This document shows positions 1 to 8,114 of a stretch of 49,651 bases of DNA, in pieces. The number at the start of each line of letters is the position of its first letter. Position 1 is the stretch's first letter. A program made the translations under genes and the position numbers. The stretch covers positions 1 to 49,651 of the forward strand of contig NZ_JAKILT010000039.1 of the NCBI RefSeq assembly GCF_023283535.1, in the 5' to 3' direction. Source of the DNA: Shewanella sairae. Its GTDB lineage: Bacteria; Pseudomonadota; Gammaproteobacteria; Enterobacterales; Shewanellaceae. Under the pieces are notes generated by a model. That model saw nothing but the letters and a program-made list of their open reading frames with translations. It made no database searches and had not been told where the DNA came from.

Positions 1-37
1 TTTTGATTTACGGGTCATTTGTTCACCTTGTGTTTAG

Positions 38-289
38 ATGGGGATTATACCCCTTACATCTTGGTGTCCAAATTCACTATGCCACTACATAATGGCTTTT
101 TACGCTTTAAAAGATAATGAAGGTATCACTTATGCTTTGTGTGCTACTTTCATTTTTTGGTTACTAGTTAATATTAGAAAACCCAAGTTTCAAAAGATAG
201 ATAGTTTGGCCTTAGCTAATCTTACTCCTGATTTACAGAATCGTGATTCAAAAGAGGATAAAATATTAATTAAAGGAAAAGGCTTATGA
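38..289 (+). CDS. Small hypothetical protein, possible membrane anchor
   Basis: This 83-codon frame begins directly after an in-frame TAG. Its stop overlaps the next gene's start as ATGA, which suggests translational coupling. An internal Met at residue 19 gives a 65-residue version with one hydrophobic stretch (about residues 31-46) followed by a basic, polar tail. I do not recognise a family. The surrounding DNA is AT-rich. It could be a true small membrane protein of the island or the tail of a decayed gene, and the ATGA junction is the only real support for translation. Confidence 0.35.
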   Translation: MGIIPLTSWCPNSLCHYIMAFYALKDNEGITYALCATFIFWLLVNIRKPKFQKIDSLALANLTPDLQNRDSKEDKILIKGKGL

Positions 290-1473
290 AAATTCGTTGT
301 ATAGAAGTTGACCAACCATTAGGTCCATTTTATTTAGCTTCCATATCATCTGAATTGTTAAAAAAGCTAACATATTCTCGGGTGACTAGTATTGATGGTA
401 TGAAGTTGACTGGTAATCAAAGAGGTTTAGATGACACTAGAGTTGTGGATATTAATAAATATCTACAAACTGCTAGTGCTGCAATTCCTAACTCAGTAAT
501 TTTAGCTGCTAATTATTATGATGATGATAATTTGGAAACTGAGCCTGGAAAGGCGTGGTCTTTGGGTCAAGATGAACATGGGTTGTTTATAGATATACCT
601 GATACTTCACTTAAATTGGCCGGAATTGTCGATGGGCAACACAGAATAAATGGTTTCTATAATTCAAAGGTAGAAATGGACATTCCTTGTTCAATTTATT
701 TTGAGCTACCACCATCTCTCCAAGCATTGATTTTTGCAACAATTAATTTCAATCAAAAAAAGGTTGATAAGAGTTTGGCATATCAGCTTTTTGGATATCA
801 ATTAGATGAATCAACAAGTGAATCTTGGTCACCTGATATCGTTGCTGTAAAATTATCAAGGGAATTTAACCTTGAAAATAATGGCCCATTTGAGAATAAA
901 ATCGTATTAGTGAAAAAGCCAAAACCACCTAAAAATGTGACGTTAGTGGATGTTCCTGATAATTCCTGGTCTATTTCTTCAGCATGTTTTATTTCTGGTG
1001 TCGTTTCACTATTATCCGGAAACGCGAAAAATGATCGATATATTATTGGTAAAAAAAACATATTGGGTCATGGCTCTAGGTCATGTTTAAAAATGAATGA
1101 TAATTATCCACTCAGAAAATATTATATTGAAGGTAATGATTTAGCTATAGAAATGGTGATTGAACGTTACTTTAATAGCTTGAAAAAGAGTTTGTGGAAA
1201 AATAAAAACAATGACAATATTGTTTTTAGAGCTATTGGGATTACAGCACAATTCGATTTTTTAAAAGAATTACTAGTAAAGGAGCTTGTTGATTTAGGTC
1301 CTGATCTTGAATTTGATACTCTTCTGGGGAAATTTTCAGATATTACTTTCGAAGGTGATTACTTTAGCCCAAGGACTGCAACAAAAAAGAGGCTTCTTGA
1401 TGTATTTAGATTGAAAGCTGGTATTTTAAAGCCTGATGAAGTCGATGAAGAAATTGTGTTGGCAGCTGGTTAA
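286..1473 (+). CDS. DGQHR-domain protein (DndB-like paralogue)
   Basis: A 395-residue protein carrying the DGQHR motif at residues 116-120, with a typical downstream FATINFNQKK segment at about residues 149-158. The DGQHR family includes DndB and is commonly found in or next to phosphorothioation loci. This copy is much more AT-rich than the dndBCDE genes, lies on the opposite strand, converges on dndE and is distinct from the DndB at 5,671-6,780. Its biochemical role is unknown. It could be a second regulator, a DNA-binding accessory factor, or part of a neighbouring defence module that begins left of the window. Family assignment is firm; function is not. Confidence 0.8.
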   Translation: MKIRCIEVDQPLGPFYLASISSELLKKLTYSRVTSIDGMKLTGNQRGLDDTRVVDINKYLQTASAAIPNSVILAANYYDDDNLETEPGKAWSLGQDEHGLFIDIPDTSLKLAGIVDGQHRINGFYNSKVEMDIPCSIYFELPPSLQALIFATINFNQKKVDKSLAYQLFGYQLDESTSESWSPDIVAVKLSREFNLENNGPFENKIVLVKKPKPPKNVTLVDVPDNSWSISSACFISGVVSLLSGNAKNDRYIIGKKNILGHGSRSCLKMNDNYPLRKYYIEGNDLAIEMVIERYFNSLKKSLWKNKNNDNIVFRAIGITAQFDFLKELLVKELVDLGPDLEFDTLLGKFSDITFEGDYFSPRTATKKRLLDVFRLKAGILKPDEVDEEIVLAAG

Positions 1474-1483
1474 AATAAAAAAA

Positions 1484-1515
1484 GTGACTCTGTGAAAGAA
1501 AGTTTGCAGAGTCAC
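1484..1515 (-). terminator. Rho-independent terminator of the dndBCDE operon
   Basis: A perfect 9-bp stem (GTGACTCTG at 1484-1492 with CAGAGTCAC at 1507-1515) and a 14-nt loop. Reading the minus strand, it is followed by a T-rich run opposite the A-tract at 1472-1483. It lies 33 bases beyond the dndE stop and between the convergent ends of dndE and the DGQHR gene. The T-run polarity favours termination of minus-strand transcripts. Confidence 0.8.
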
Positions 1516-1547
1516 CATTATAAAATCCAAACTTTTAAATAATGAAT

Positions 1548-1910
1548 TTATAATTGATCACAGAAATTTAAAGTAGTTTTATGGTTTCTCACTGACGCTA
1601 TGCCATCTTCAACATGTGCTGCCCATGCAGACATCAGTGAGCGACCTTCTAGTGTTGGATACTTAAGCTTTAGTAGCTGTTCACTCACTAACTGCGTTTC
1701 CCCCATCCAGGTCACTTTATCTAACACCAAGCTGCCATCTAACTTTGTTTCGGTTTCAATAGATTCAGCGGGGCTATAGGTAAAACCTGACTCAATTGAG
1801 CGGAAGAATGCGATACGAGATGATACGTTGGGTGCGATTCCCGTGTATTGCTTCAGTTTTTTCAATTGCTCTTCAGTAGAGCGAGTTAGGTTCATCCGGT
1901 TTGGTAGCAT
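1548..1910 (-). CDS. dndE: DNA sulfur modification protein DndE
   Basis: A 120-residue protein matching DndE in size, operon position and its basic N-terminus (LPNRMNLTRS), which resembles the family start. DndE belongs to the phosphorothioation machinery, and structural work on homologues suggests an oligomer that binds nicked DNA. The start codon overlaps the dndD stop by one base (TAATG), so translation is probably coupled. It is the last gene before the terminator at 1484-1515. The family is usually about 110-130 residues, so the gene looks complete. Confidence 0.9.
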   Translation of the reverse strand: MLPNRMNLTRSTEEQLKKLKQYTGIAPNVSSRIAFFRSIESGFTYSPAESIETETKLDGSLVLDKVTWMGETQLVSEQLLKLKYPTLEGRSLMSAWAAHVEDGIASVRNHKTTLNFCDQL

Positions 1911-3910
1911 TAGATTGCCTCCTTCATTTTCTGTTCCCAGAAGTAACCTTCACGCAGTTTTGATGACTTAGTTGCGCCATCAAACTGGATCTCAAAGGCA
2001 TGAGAAATGTCATCTTTTAGATAATCCTCTCCAAAGTATGCTTCATCAATCTCTGTATCGGTAGACAGAATGATCACCTGATGGCTGGCCTCTGGGAAGT
2101 AGTGCTCAATCAACTTATCTCTGTGTTTAGAGTCAAGTCGACCTAGCGGCGTATCGATGATGATTGGCAACTTCTTACCTGATGTTTTACCTAATGCTTC
2201 GAGAATTGAAATTGCGTAGATCTGTTTTTCACCGGCTGACAGACCTTTACGGCTAATGGTGTGCTGATTCTCATCGATTAGCTCTACGTCAAAGGTCGTT
2301 GTGTTTATACGGGCAGAAAGCTGTAGGTCTTCTTTACGAGCAAGCTTTTGATAGCTTTTGATAAACTCAGCCTCTAGCTGCTTAACACGTACGGCAGTTA
2401 GCTGCTCACTAAACTCTGCTAACAATGCGTGGGTATTTTGCGCGTTTGTTAGTGATGCTTCAGCGGTAGAGGCGACTTTATGCTTGTCATGCAGCTTTTG
2501 TACTTTGCGCGCGTAATCAATTGCTTCACGGTATTTTCGCTTCGCCGCTTCAGTGGTATCTCTATGCTCTACAATTGCAGCGGTGCGGCGGCTATTGAGC
2601 TCTTTTAACGCTTCAAGTTGCGCCTCAAGTTGTTCTTGCTCTGGTGCTCGGGCGATATTAATTGAGATAGAATCAAGTTGCTCTTCAACTATAGCTAAGC
2701 GTTTACGAGCTTCGTCGAAACGCTTATAGGAAGAGGGCGCTTGGTTGTTAATTTGCGCTTTAATTTGATCGTACTCTCTATCAGCTAAATCAAGCTGGAT
2801 ATCAGTCTTAACCTGCTGTGATTCACGCTCATTTAAACATTCTTTGATTGTTTCTATTGCGACAAAGGAGTTAGATAGCGAGAATGATAACTTCTGCTCT
2901 AATTCAGTTAAGAAGCCCTTTAGCTCAGAGTTAAAACTATCGGCTTGCTTAGCTTTCTTTTCGGCTTCTAATTGAGTGAGTAGTGCTTGCATTGCATTGG
3001 GGGCCAATGCAAATGGTAGGTCACCTTCAATCTCCGCCCGTAGTGTTTTTTCTAGTTCTTTGCGTTCTGCGTCTAGTTCAAACTGTTTAGCCTTTTCTTG
3101 CTCACGGCTTTGTGCCCAAGCACCACCTCGTGAAGATAGATCTAGTTCGGTCTTTTCAATGTCTTTAGCTATTAGTTCGATTTTTGCACGGCACAATGAG
3201 GCTTTGTTAGTTAGCTCAACTGCGGCATGTTCTGCTGCTGTGCGATCAGATTCTAACTTTTCAATTTGAGCTTTGATGTTATCTGGCATTGCTGCGGAAT
3301 CATGGCGTTTTAGATAGATAGCTAAATCACTACGCAAACGCTCGGCAACATCAATACCTAAAAGGCGTCTAACTGCTGTTTGCAGTACTTCACCGGATTC
3401 ATCTTCTGCAAGATCGGCAATTTTTTCACCGTCGAAGAAAAATAGGTCTGAGATCCCCGGCGGGATAAGCTCATTAAGGAAGCTTTGGCATTGATCGTAA
3501 CTCATACTGCTGAGTTCAGTGTTGTTCTGCTCTAAAACCAATTTATCTTTTTGGCCACGCTTCCAACCACGAGTGACGCGATATTCGCTTTCAACACCAT
3601 TTTGGCTATGAGTAAAGATGAGCTGGATAGAGGCTTTATCTGCACTGATGCCAACACCATTATGAATCAATGCATCTAGCTGTTCTTGGTATTGAGCTGA
3701 GTTCATGCCGCGACCAAATGCTGCGCGGCCGTACAAGGCCACGCGGACTGCAGATAAAATAGAGGTTTTACCTGCACCATTTAATCCACCAAATAACACG
3801 ATAGGCGATGCAGCAGTTTGGTGTTTACGGGTTAATCTTGGTTCTAAGTCAATTTCGTGTACGCCACGAAATACTCGAAAGTTATTGATCACCAGGCTTT
3901 TGATTATCAT
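1910..3910 (-). CDS. dndD: DNA sulfur modification protein DndD, SMC/Rad50-like ATPase
   Basis: A 666-residue SMC-type ATPase. The Walker A is GLNGAGKTS at residues 42-50, a long charged coiled-coil region spans about 190-500, the ABC signature LSAGEKQ starts near 557, and the Walker B is IIIDTPLGRLD at 583-593. No CxxC zinc hook is seen in the coiled coil. DndD is thought to supply ATP-driven DNA remodelling or nicking during sulfur insertion. It starts one base after the dndC stop with a GGTGGAG ribosome site and overlaps dndE by one base. Full length for the family. Confidence 0.95.
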   Translation of the reverse strand: MIIKSLVINNFRVFRGVHEIDLEPRLTRKHQTAASPIVLFGGLNGAGKTSILSAVRVALYGRAAFGRGMNSAQYQEQLDALIHNGVGISADKASIQLIFTHSQNGVESEYRVTRGWKRGQKDKLVLEQNNTELSSMSYDQCQSFLNELIPPGISDLFFFDGEKIADLAEDESGEVLQTAVRRLLGIDVAERLRSDLAIYLKRHDSAAMPDNIKAQIEKLESDRTAAEHAAVELTNKASLCRAKIELIAKDIEKTELDLSSRGGAWAQSREQEKAKQFELDAERKELEKTLRAEIEGDLPFALAPNAMQALLTQLEAEKKAKQADSFNSELKGFLTELEQKLSFSLSNSFVAIETIKECLNERESQQVKTDIQLDLADREYDQIKAQINNQAPSSYKRFDEARKRLAIVEEQLDSISINIARAPEQEQLEAQLEALKELNSRRTAAIVEHRDTTEAAKRKYREAIDYARKVQKLHDKHKVASTAEASLTNAQNTHALLAEFSEQLTAVRVKQLEAEFIKSYQKLARKEDLQLSARINTTTFDVELIDENQHTISRKGLSAGEKQIYAISILEALGKTSGKKLPIIIDTPLGRLDSKHRDKLIEHYFPEASHQVIILSTDTEIDEAYFGEDYLKDDISHAFEIQFDGATKSSKLREGYFWEQKMKEAI

Positions 3911-3911
3911 C

Positions 3912-5678
3912 TTAAAACTCCACCTTGGCTTGCTTTTCTAGCTCAAGAATTTCACGTTCATATTTGTCGATTTGATCCTTATGGATATCAAAATCAGACT
4001 TACTTTGCAGTTGAGCGTGGCGCTGTTTGATTTCATCAAGCGTGCCCCAGTCTTGCCTTAGTAGCGTACCTAGTTTATCGAATACACCGGTACGACGACT
4101 TAGGCCTTCTAAAGAAAGCTCAAGATCCAAAAGCTTTTGTACCATTTCAGGCTCAACGTTATATTGCTCGCCTAAATCGGTAAGGATCTGCGCTTCAACT
4201 TCACCAAAACTAGAGTTGTCGTTAATTACCCAATTAAGATCGACACCAAATACTTCGCGATAGATTTTTGGCAGTGAGTCAGCCCAATCAGGTTCGTTTG
4301 GATCGTTCAACCACTCTTGACGAATAGCGTGCAGTTCTGGCTCGGTAACTAAAGTGACTGAATAGCCATCTTTATTGAACTCTTTTTGCTGCACTAACAG
4401 TTCGGTTAACCATTCTTTACGGTATTTAAGCCAATAAGGGCCGGGCACATGTGCGCGTTCTTCAGATAATTCTTGGCCGTCCTTTACGCGTTGATAGTTG
4501 ACTTTACCTTGGCGTCGTTTGTAATTGCGGTAGATATCTTTGTTTGCAGGCACATTGGTCTCAGCCAACTTGTTGCGGAATGTTAGCAGTGGCTGCATCC
4601 ATTCTTCACCGTTTTGGATTAAACTTTCCATTGCACGGTCTTTTGTGACTACGGTACATGTCCAGCAACCAAAACGTGAATTACCGCATGAAGGCGTACT
4701 ATCATCGATGACCATTGGGCATTCGCCTTGGTCTGATGAATCTTTATATAGGTTCCATAGAGTAAGGTTTTTACCACCCCATGGGTTTTCCCATTCAAGA
4801 CTATATTCATCAGCCCACTTTTTACCGATCCCCATCGGTGAAATGGTCACCTCTAAGCTACAGGCGCGAATTAGCTTCCATACGTCGTCCATACTCCAGG
4901 TATCAATTGGGGTATAGATAAATGCATTGGCTAGCGTGGTGTGACGAGCTAGTCGAGTGTTCTCTATTTTATGCTTAGCGATAACTTGAGCACGAGACGC
5001 ACTTTCTTGGCTACGAGAGCCTAAAATAACAATCACTTCGTCATGCTGCGACACCTTATCTTTAATAAAGTCACTAACAGGATCGATTTTCATGCGCTCT
5101 GTACACCAACGGAAACTTTGAGTTGGTGCTGGATAACCTTTACCCAGTAAGCATGACCAAAACGTTTGGTGCGGTTTTGGTAATACTTTATGTGTTGTTA
5201 ACGGTAGACCATCTTTCTTGGCATTATTGCCAATGCTTTCAAGTGAACGATTTACATGATCGACAACCAATGGAGTTTCTACCAATGTGTCTGATGCCAC
5301 AACATATACTGGCTTGGTGCGCTTAGATTCATCAAGTGATAGCAGAGCTAGGTAAATGAGCGTGACAACGGCTGATGAATCTTTACCACCACTGTAGCCA
5401 ATTACCCAAGGGCGGTTATCAGAACAATAAACACTTTGAACATCATCGATAAAGTGCTTTAACGTAAAGCCTTCGTTATTCTTTTGCTCACGCAATAGTT
5501 CTCGACATAAATTGATACTAACTTGATGTTTTAAAGAATCATCGAGTTTGTCGTATTTATCGAGACCTGCTGGTAACGAATCGCTGTTTTTGTATCGCTT
5601 GAAACCAGCAAAGAATTCATTTTGAATATATTCTAACTGCTCATCATCTAGCGCATCGGCTTGGAATAAATCAGCCAT
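3912..5678 (-). CDS. dndC: DNA sulfurtransferase DndC, PP-loop ATP pyrophosphatase
   Basis: A PAPS-reductase-like PP-loop enzyme with SGGKDS at about residues 96-101. The cysteines expected to hold an iron-sulfur cluster are at about 320, 331, 338 and 341 (the CGNSRFGCWTC region). DndC adenylates the DNA backbone and passes on sulfur delivered by a cysteine desulfurase. I chose the ATG at 5,678, which has a GAGG ribosome site six bases upstream and overlaps the dndB stop as ATGGCTGA. A GTG four codons upstream (5,690) is also open. The length, about 588 residues, is typical or slightly long. No dndA is adjacent, so a housekeeping IscS probably supplies sulfur. Confidence 0.95.
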   Translation of the reverse strand: MADLFQADALDDEQLEYIQNEFFAGFKRYKNSDSLPAGLDKYDKLDDSLKHQVSINLCRELLREQKNNEGFTLKHFIDDVQSVYCSDNRPWVIGYSGGKDSSAVVTLIYLALLSLDESKRTKPVYVVASDTLVETPLVVDHVNRSLESIGNNAKKDGLPLTTHKVLPKPHQTFWSCLLGKGYPAPTQSFRWCTERMKIDPVSDFIKDKVSQHDEVIVILGSRSQESASRAQVIAKHKIENTRLARHTTLANAFIYTPIDTWSMDDVWKLIRACSLEVTISPMGIGKKWADEYSLEWENPWGGKNLTLWNLYKDSSDQGECPMVIDDSTPSCGNSRFGCWTCTVVTKDRAMESLIQNGEEWMQPLLTFRNKLAETNVPANKDIYRNYKRRQGKVNYQRVKDGQELSEERAHVPGPYWLKYRKEWLTELLVQQKEFNKDGYSVTLVTEPELHAIRQEWLNDPNEPDWADSLPKIYREVFGVDLNWVINDNSSFGEVEAQILTDLGEQYNVEPEMVQKLLDLELSLEGLSRRTGVFDKLGTLLRQDWGTLDEIKQRHAQLQSKSDFDIHKDQIDKYEREILELEKQAKVEF

Positions 5679-6780
5679 TGGATGCCTCACTACTTGGTAT
5701 ATGTTTGTTTTCTAGAGCGCGTTCTTCCGGTGTTAATGATAGAGATAAGCTTTGCTTGAGTGCATTTGTCGTCAACATTATGTTGGTTGACGCTTTGCTT
5801 AACTTGCCATGTAACATGCTGCGGTTGGCCCATACAGGGTTGGATTTACGCCAATCTACATTTTTTAACTGCTTAATTGTTTCTTTCCAGCCATCAGGTT
5901 GCGCTGTGATTAATGAGCAACCCAATGCGCCCAACGCATGCAGGCCAACGCCGTGCGCGTGTACATACTCTTGCCTAAACTGAGAAGGGGACAGATCTTT
6001 ATTTATTACCATTTGCCATTCAGGTGTCTCGGCAAATACTGCTTGCCAATAGTCAGTGGCTAATTGTTTCTCTTCTTCAGTAAAGCTGTCTTTAACACCT
6101 TTACCTAGCAGCGCTCTATTAGCTTGCTTTAAGCTGCTTAAGGTAAATAGCTTGCCGCTTTTCGAGCTTATGCTGGATTTTTCCATCTCAGTAAAACCTT
6201 CGAACGGTTTAACGTTTTGCGCTAGGTATCTTGCAAGCTCGGCGCTTTCATCGCGACTATCATAAAGCGCAGCTAGAGAAGGGCTTGGTTTAACTGCATA
6301 TTTGTTTAGATCTGCAAACATCTGTTGGCTGCGCTTTAGTCCTTCATCGACAAAAAACAATACTGCAATATTATCGTGTGCAATCTCTGGTTGCTCTTTG
6401 ATTGCTGCTTCAATTGCTGCACGTCTATGCTGTCCATCATTAATTAGGATCTGTGCGTCCATTGGGACTTTCAACGTACCTAGATTTGGTGTGCTGTTGT
6501 GATCGCTTTCTTCGAATATCACTGTAGACGCAACAGATACGGTTAGCGCAGAAAAAACGTAGTCTTTTGGGTTTTCGACTAAATAACGTACCATCTCAGG
6601 GATACGTGATTTGTTTAACGTTCGCTGGGCACGCAACTCTGGTGGCACTTCTTCTTCGTCAAAAACGAAGATCTTGGGAATAGTGCTAAGAGGACAAGTT
6701 GCTATATAAAAAGGCTTTCCTGCTTGAATGCCTCTAACTGCCGGAAACGAAAAACAATAACCATCTTGTGGGCTTTTCAT
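5671..6780 (-). CDS. dndB: DNA sulfur modification protein DndB, DGQHR family
   Basis: A 369-residue DGQHR protein with NDGQHRR at residues 114-120, heading the dnd operon and overlapping dndC by eight bases. DndB is not required for sulfur insertion; in studied systems it influences modification frequency and represses dnd transcription. The start has a clear AGGAG site five bases upstream. The 160-base upstream gap contains five ACGT-centred elements overlapping a good promoter, which fits autoregulation. Family assignment is strong; the regulatory role here is inferred from relatives and from the operator array. Confidence 0.93.
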   Translation of the reverse strand: MKSPQDGYCFSFPAVRGIQAGKPFYIATCPLSTIPKIFVFDEEEVPPELRAQRTLNKSRIPEMVRYLVENPKDYVFSALTVSVASTVIFEESDHNSTPNLGTLKVPMDAQILINDGQHRRAAIEAAIKEQPEIAHDNIAVLFFVDEGLKRSQQMFADLNKYAVKPSPSLAALYDSRDESAELARYLAQNVKPFEGFTEMEKSSISSKSGKLFTLSSLKQANRALLGKGVKDSFTEEEKQLATDYWQAVFAETPEWQMVINKDLSPSQFRQEYVHAHGVGLHALGALGCSLITAQPDGWKETIKQLKNVDWRKSNPVWANRSMLHGKLSKASTNIMLTTNALKQSLSLSLTPEERALENKHIPSSEASNG

Positions 6781-6790
6781 ATGAAACTCC

Positions 6791-6861
6791 TAACGTTAAA
6801 TATGACGTTAGTTAAATCTTAGTACGTCAACTTATCACGTCAAACATATAGTAAGACGTTA
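6791..6861 (-). promoter_or_regulatory. Promoter and ACGT-repeat operator array of dndB
   Basis: Five ACGT cores occur at 6793, 6805, 6824, 6837 and 6856, so the spacings are 12, 19, 13 and 19. Flanks are similar (TAACGTTA, TGACGTTA, GTACGTCA, TCACGTCA, AGACGTTA). On the minus strand, a TTGACG -35 (6838-6843) and a TAAGAT -10 (6816-6821) are separated by 16 bases, and the array covers both. This is the expected layout for repression, plausibly by DndB or the small helix-turn-helix protein. The binding protein is inferred. Confidence 0.6.
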
Positions 6862-6940
6862 TAGGTATAACGAGGAGGGGGAATATTCTAGATTATTATT
6901 AGATGCAATGCACGGAGGAATTAGGATAACGAATTACAAT

Positions 6941-8086
6941 TTATAACTGGTTAGGTATACAGAGTTGTTTTGACTCTGATTTAGTCCACTTCCAGTTTGG
7001 CTCAAACCCTTGTAAGCCTGCAGAGTCGAGCACTGTTTGTAACACGTGGCTCAGTTTGGCAGTGAATTTCAGTTTGTCAGTTAATTCGCTTTTTGGGCAC
7101 TGAAGGATGGTTATATAGTCATCGATGATATCAATACGTCGGTGCTTTATTGCCATAGTAACTGCTTCAAAATGTAGCTTTGCAAAGTCCTGCAAAAAGC
7201 ATTTGTCTGGTAGTTTGTTACTTTTAGATGAGTTACAGCTGTTTAATATAGGCAAGAGGTTCCAAAACTGATTATGGGCAACATAGGACCAAGGTACAAA
7301 ATGGTCTAATTCGTAATTGGCAGTGCTAAGTTGCTCTCCGGTAAAAATGCATTTGGGTTGATGTTGCGAGATAAATTCATCCCAAAATTTCCGCTGCTTA
7401 ACTAATGATTCACGTTTAGTATTCAACGTCAGTTTATTGCTTATCGAAGGCGTGTTTGGGTTTTTTCGCTGTAAGTAACGAGTCCAATTTAGCTCGGCCC
7501 AACCTTGAACTAAAATGATGTTATTGCATAAGTACTCATACCAGTCTGGGTGTAATGTTATTTGGGGTAAATTACATTCTTCAATAAAGGAGATTTTGTA
7601 AATAGGTTTAACAATGTCGAACTGACTTTGTGATAGTTCATACGTTAGGTTATTTTTTTCGGCATCCTTTTTTCCTTGTAATTCGGCACTAAAGAAGGGT
7701 TGAAGTAAACGGTATGGCACATACTTTAAAACTTGTTTGTTAATCTTAGAGTTGTTAGTTTTGGCTAACTTTTCGAGCAATAGTGTAAAGGGCTTACCTT
7801 TATGCTGTGACAGGTCGACTGCTACTAAATTTAGGTCGTAGAGGTGTTGAACAATTTGATCTTGAGTGCCGAGGTTTAATTTAAAATAGACTGATGGTAC
7901 CCAAGCGTGAGCTAATAAGTAATGCGCCAGTTCAGTGCTGTCAATTTTTCCGTCCGGCGTTTTCCCATCCTGAATCAAGCTAAGTAAAGCACGAAAGAAA
8001 AGTAGCTTGTAGGAGTTGGTTGTATTGTCGAATATTCGGCTTAATGCAGGAATATCGAGTTTATTACTGGACGGTAGCGGTAACAT
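6941..8086 (-). CDS. HNH endonuclease of the Dnd island
   Basis: A 381-residue protein with a C-terminal HNH nuclease fold at about residues 246-293. It shows CIFTG, then YELDHFVPWS (Asp261-His262), NLLP (Asn276) and a SxKSNKLP segment. The N-terminal 240 residues match nothing I can name and may recognise DNA. It ends 160 bases before dndB and starts 28 bases after the methyltransferase-like gene. HNH proteins beside Dnd genes are plausible phosphorothioate-dependent nucleases, or nucleases blocked by modification. Which of these applies cannot be read from sequence. Nuclease identity is good; target is unknown. Confidence 0.85.
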   Translation of the reverse strand: MLPLPSSNKLDIPALSRIFDNTTNSYKLLFFRALLSLIQDGKTPDGKIDSTELAHYLLAHAWVPSVYFKLNLGTQDQIVQHLYDLNLVAVDLSQHKGKPFTLLLEKLAKTNNSKINKQVLKYVPYRLLQPFFSAELQGKKDAEKNNLTYELSQSQFDIVKPIYKISFIEECNLPQITLHPDWYEYLCNNIILVQGWAELNWTRYLQRKNPNTPSISNKLTLNTKRESLVKQRKFWDEFISQHQPKCIFTGEQLSTANYELDHFVPWSYVAHNQFWNLLPILNSCNSSKSNKLPDKCFLQDFAKLHFEAVTMAIKHRRIDIIDDYITILQCPKSELTDKLKFTAKLSHVLQTVLDSAGLQGFEPNWKWTKSESKQLCIPNQL

Positions 8087-8114
8087 GAGAAACTCATTAA
8101 CAATTAAAGTTGCA

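Noticed and set aside
2976..3269. Plus-strand frame of 97 codons opposite dndD
   Set aside because: It is Ser/Ala-rich shadow sequence antisense to the coiled coil of DndD; no ribosome site or independent support.
4540..4917. Plus-strand frame of 125 codons opposite dndC
   Set aside because: Antisense to the well-conserved cysteine region of DndC; the conserved strand is the real gene.
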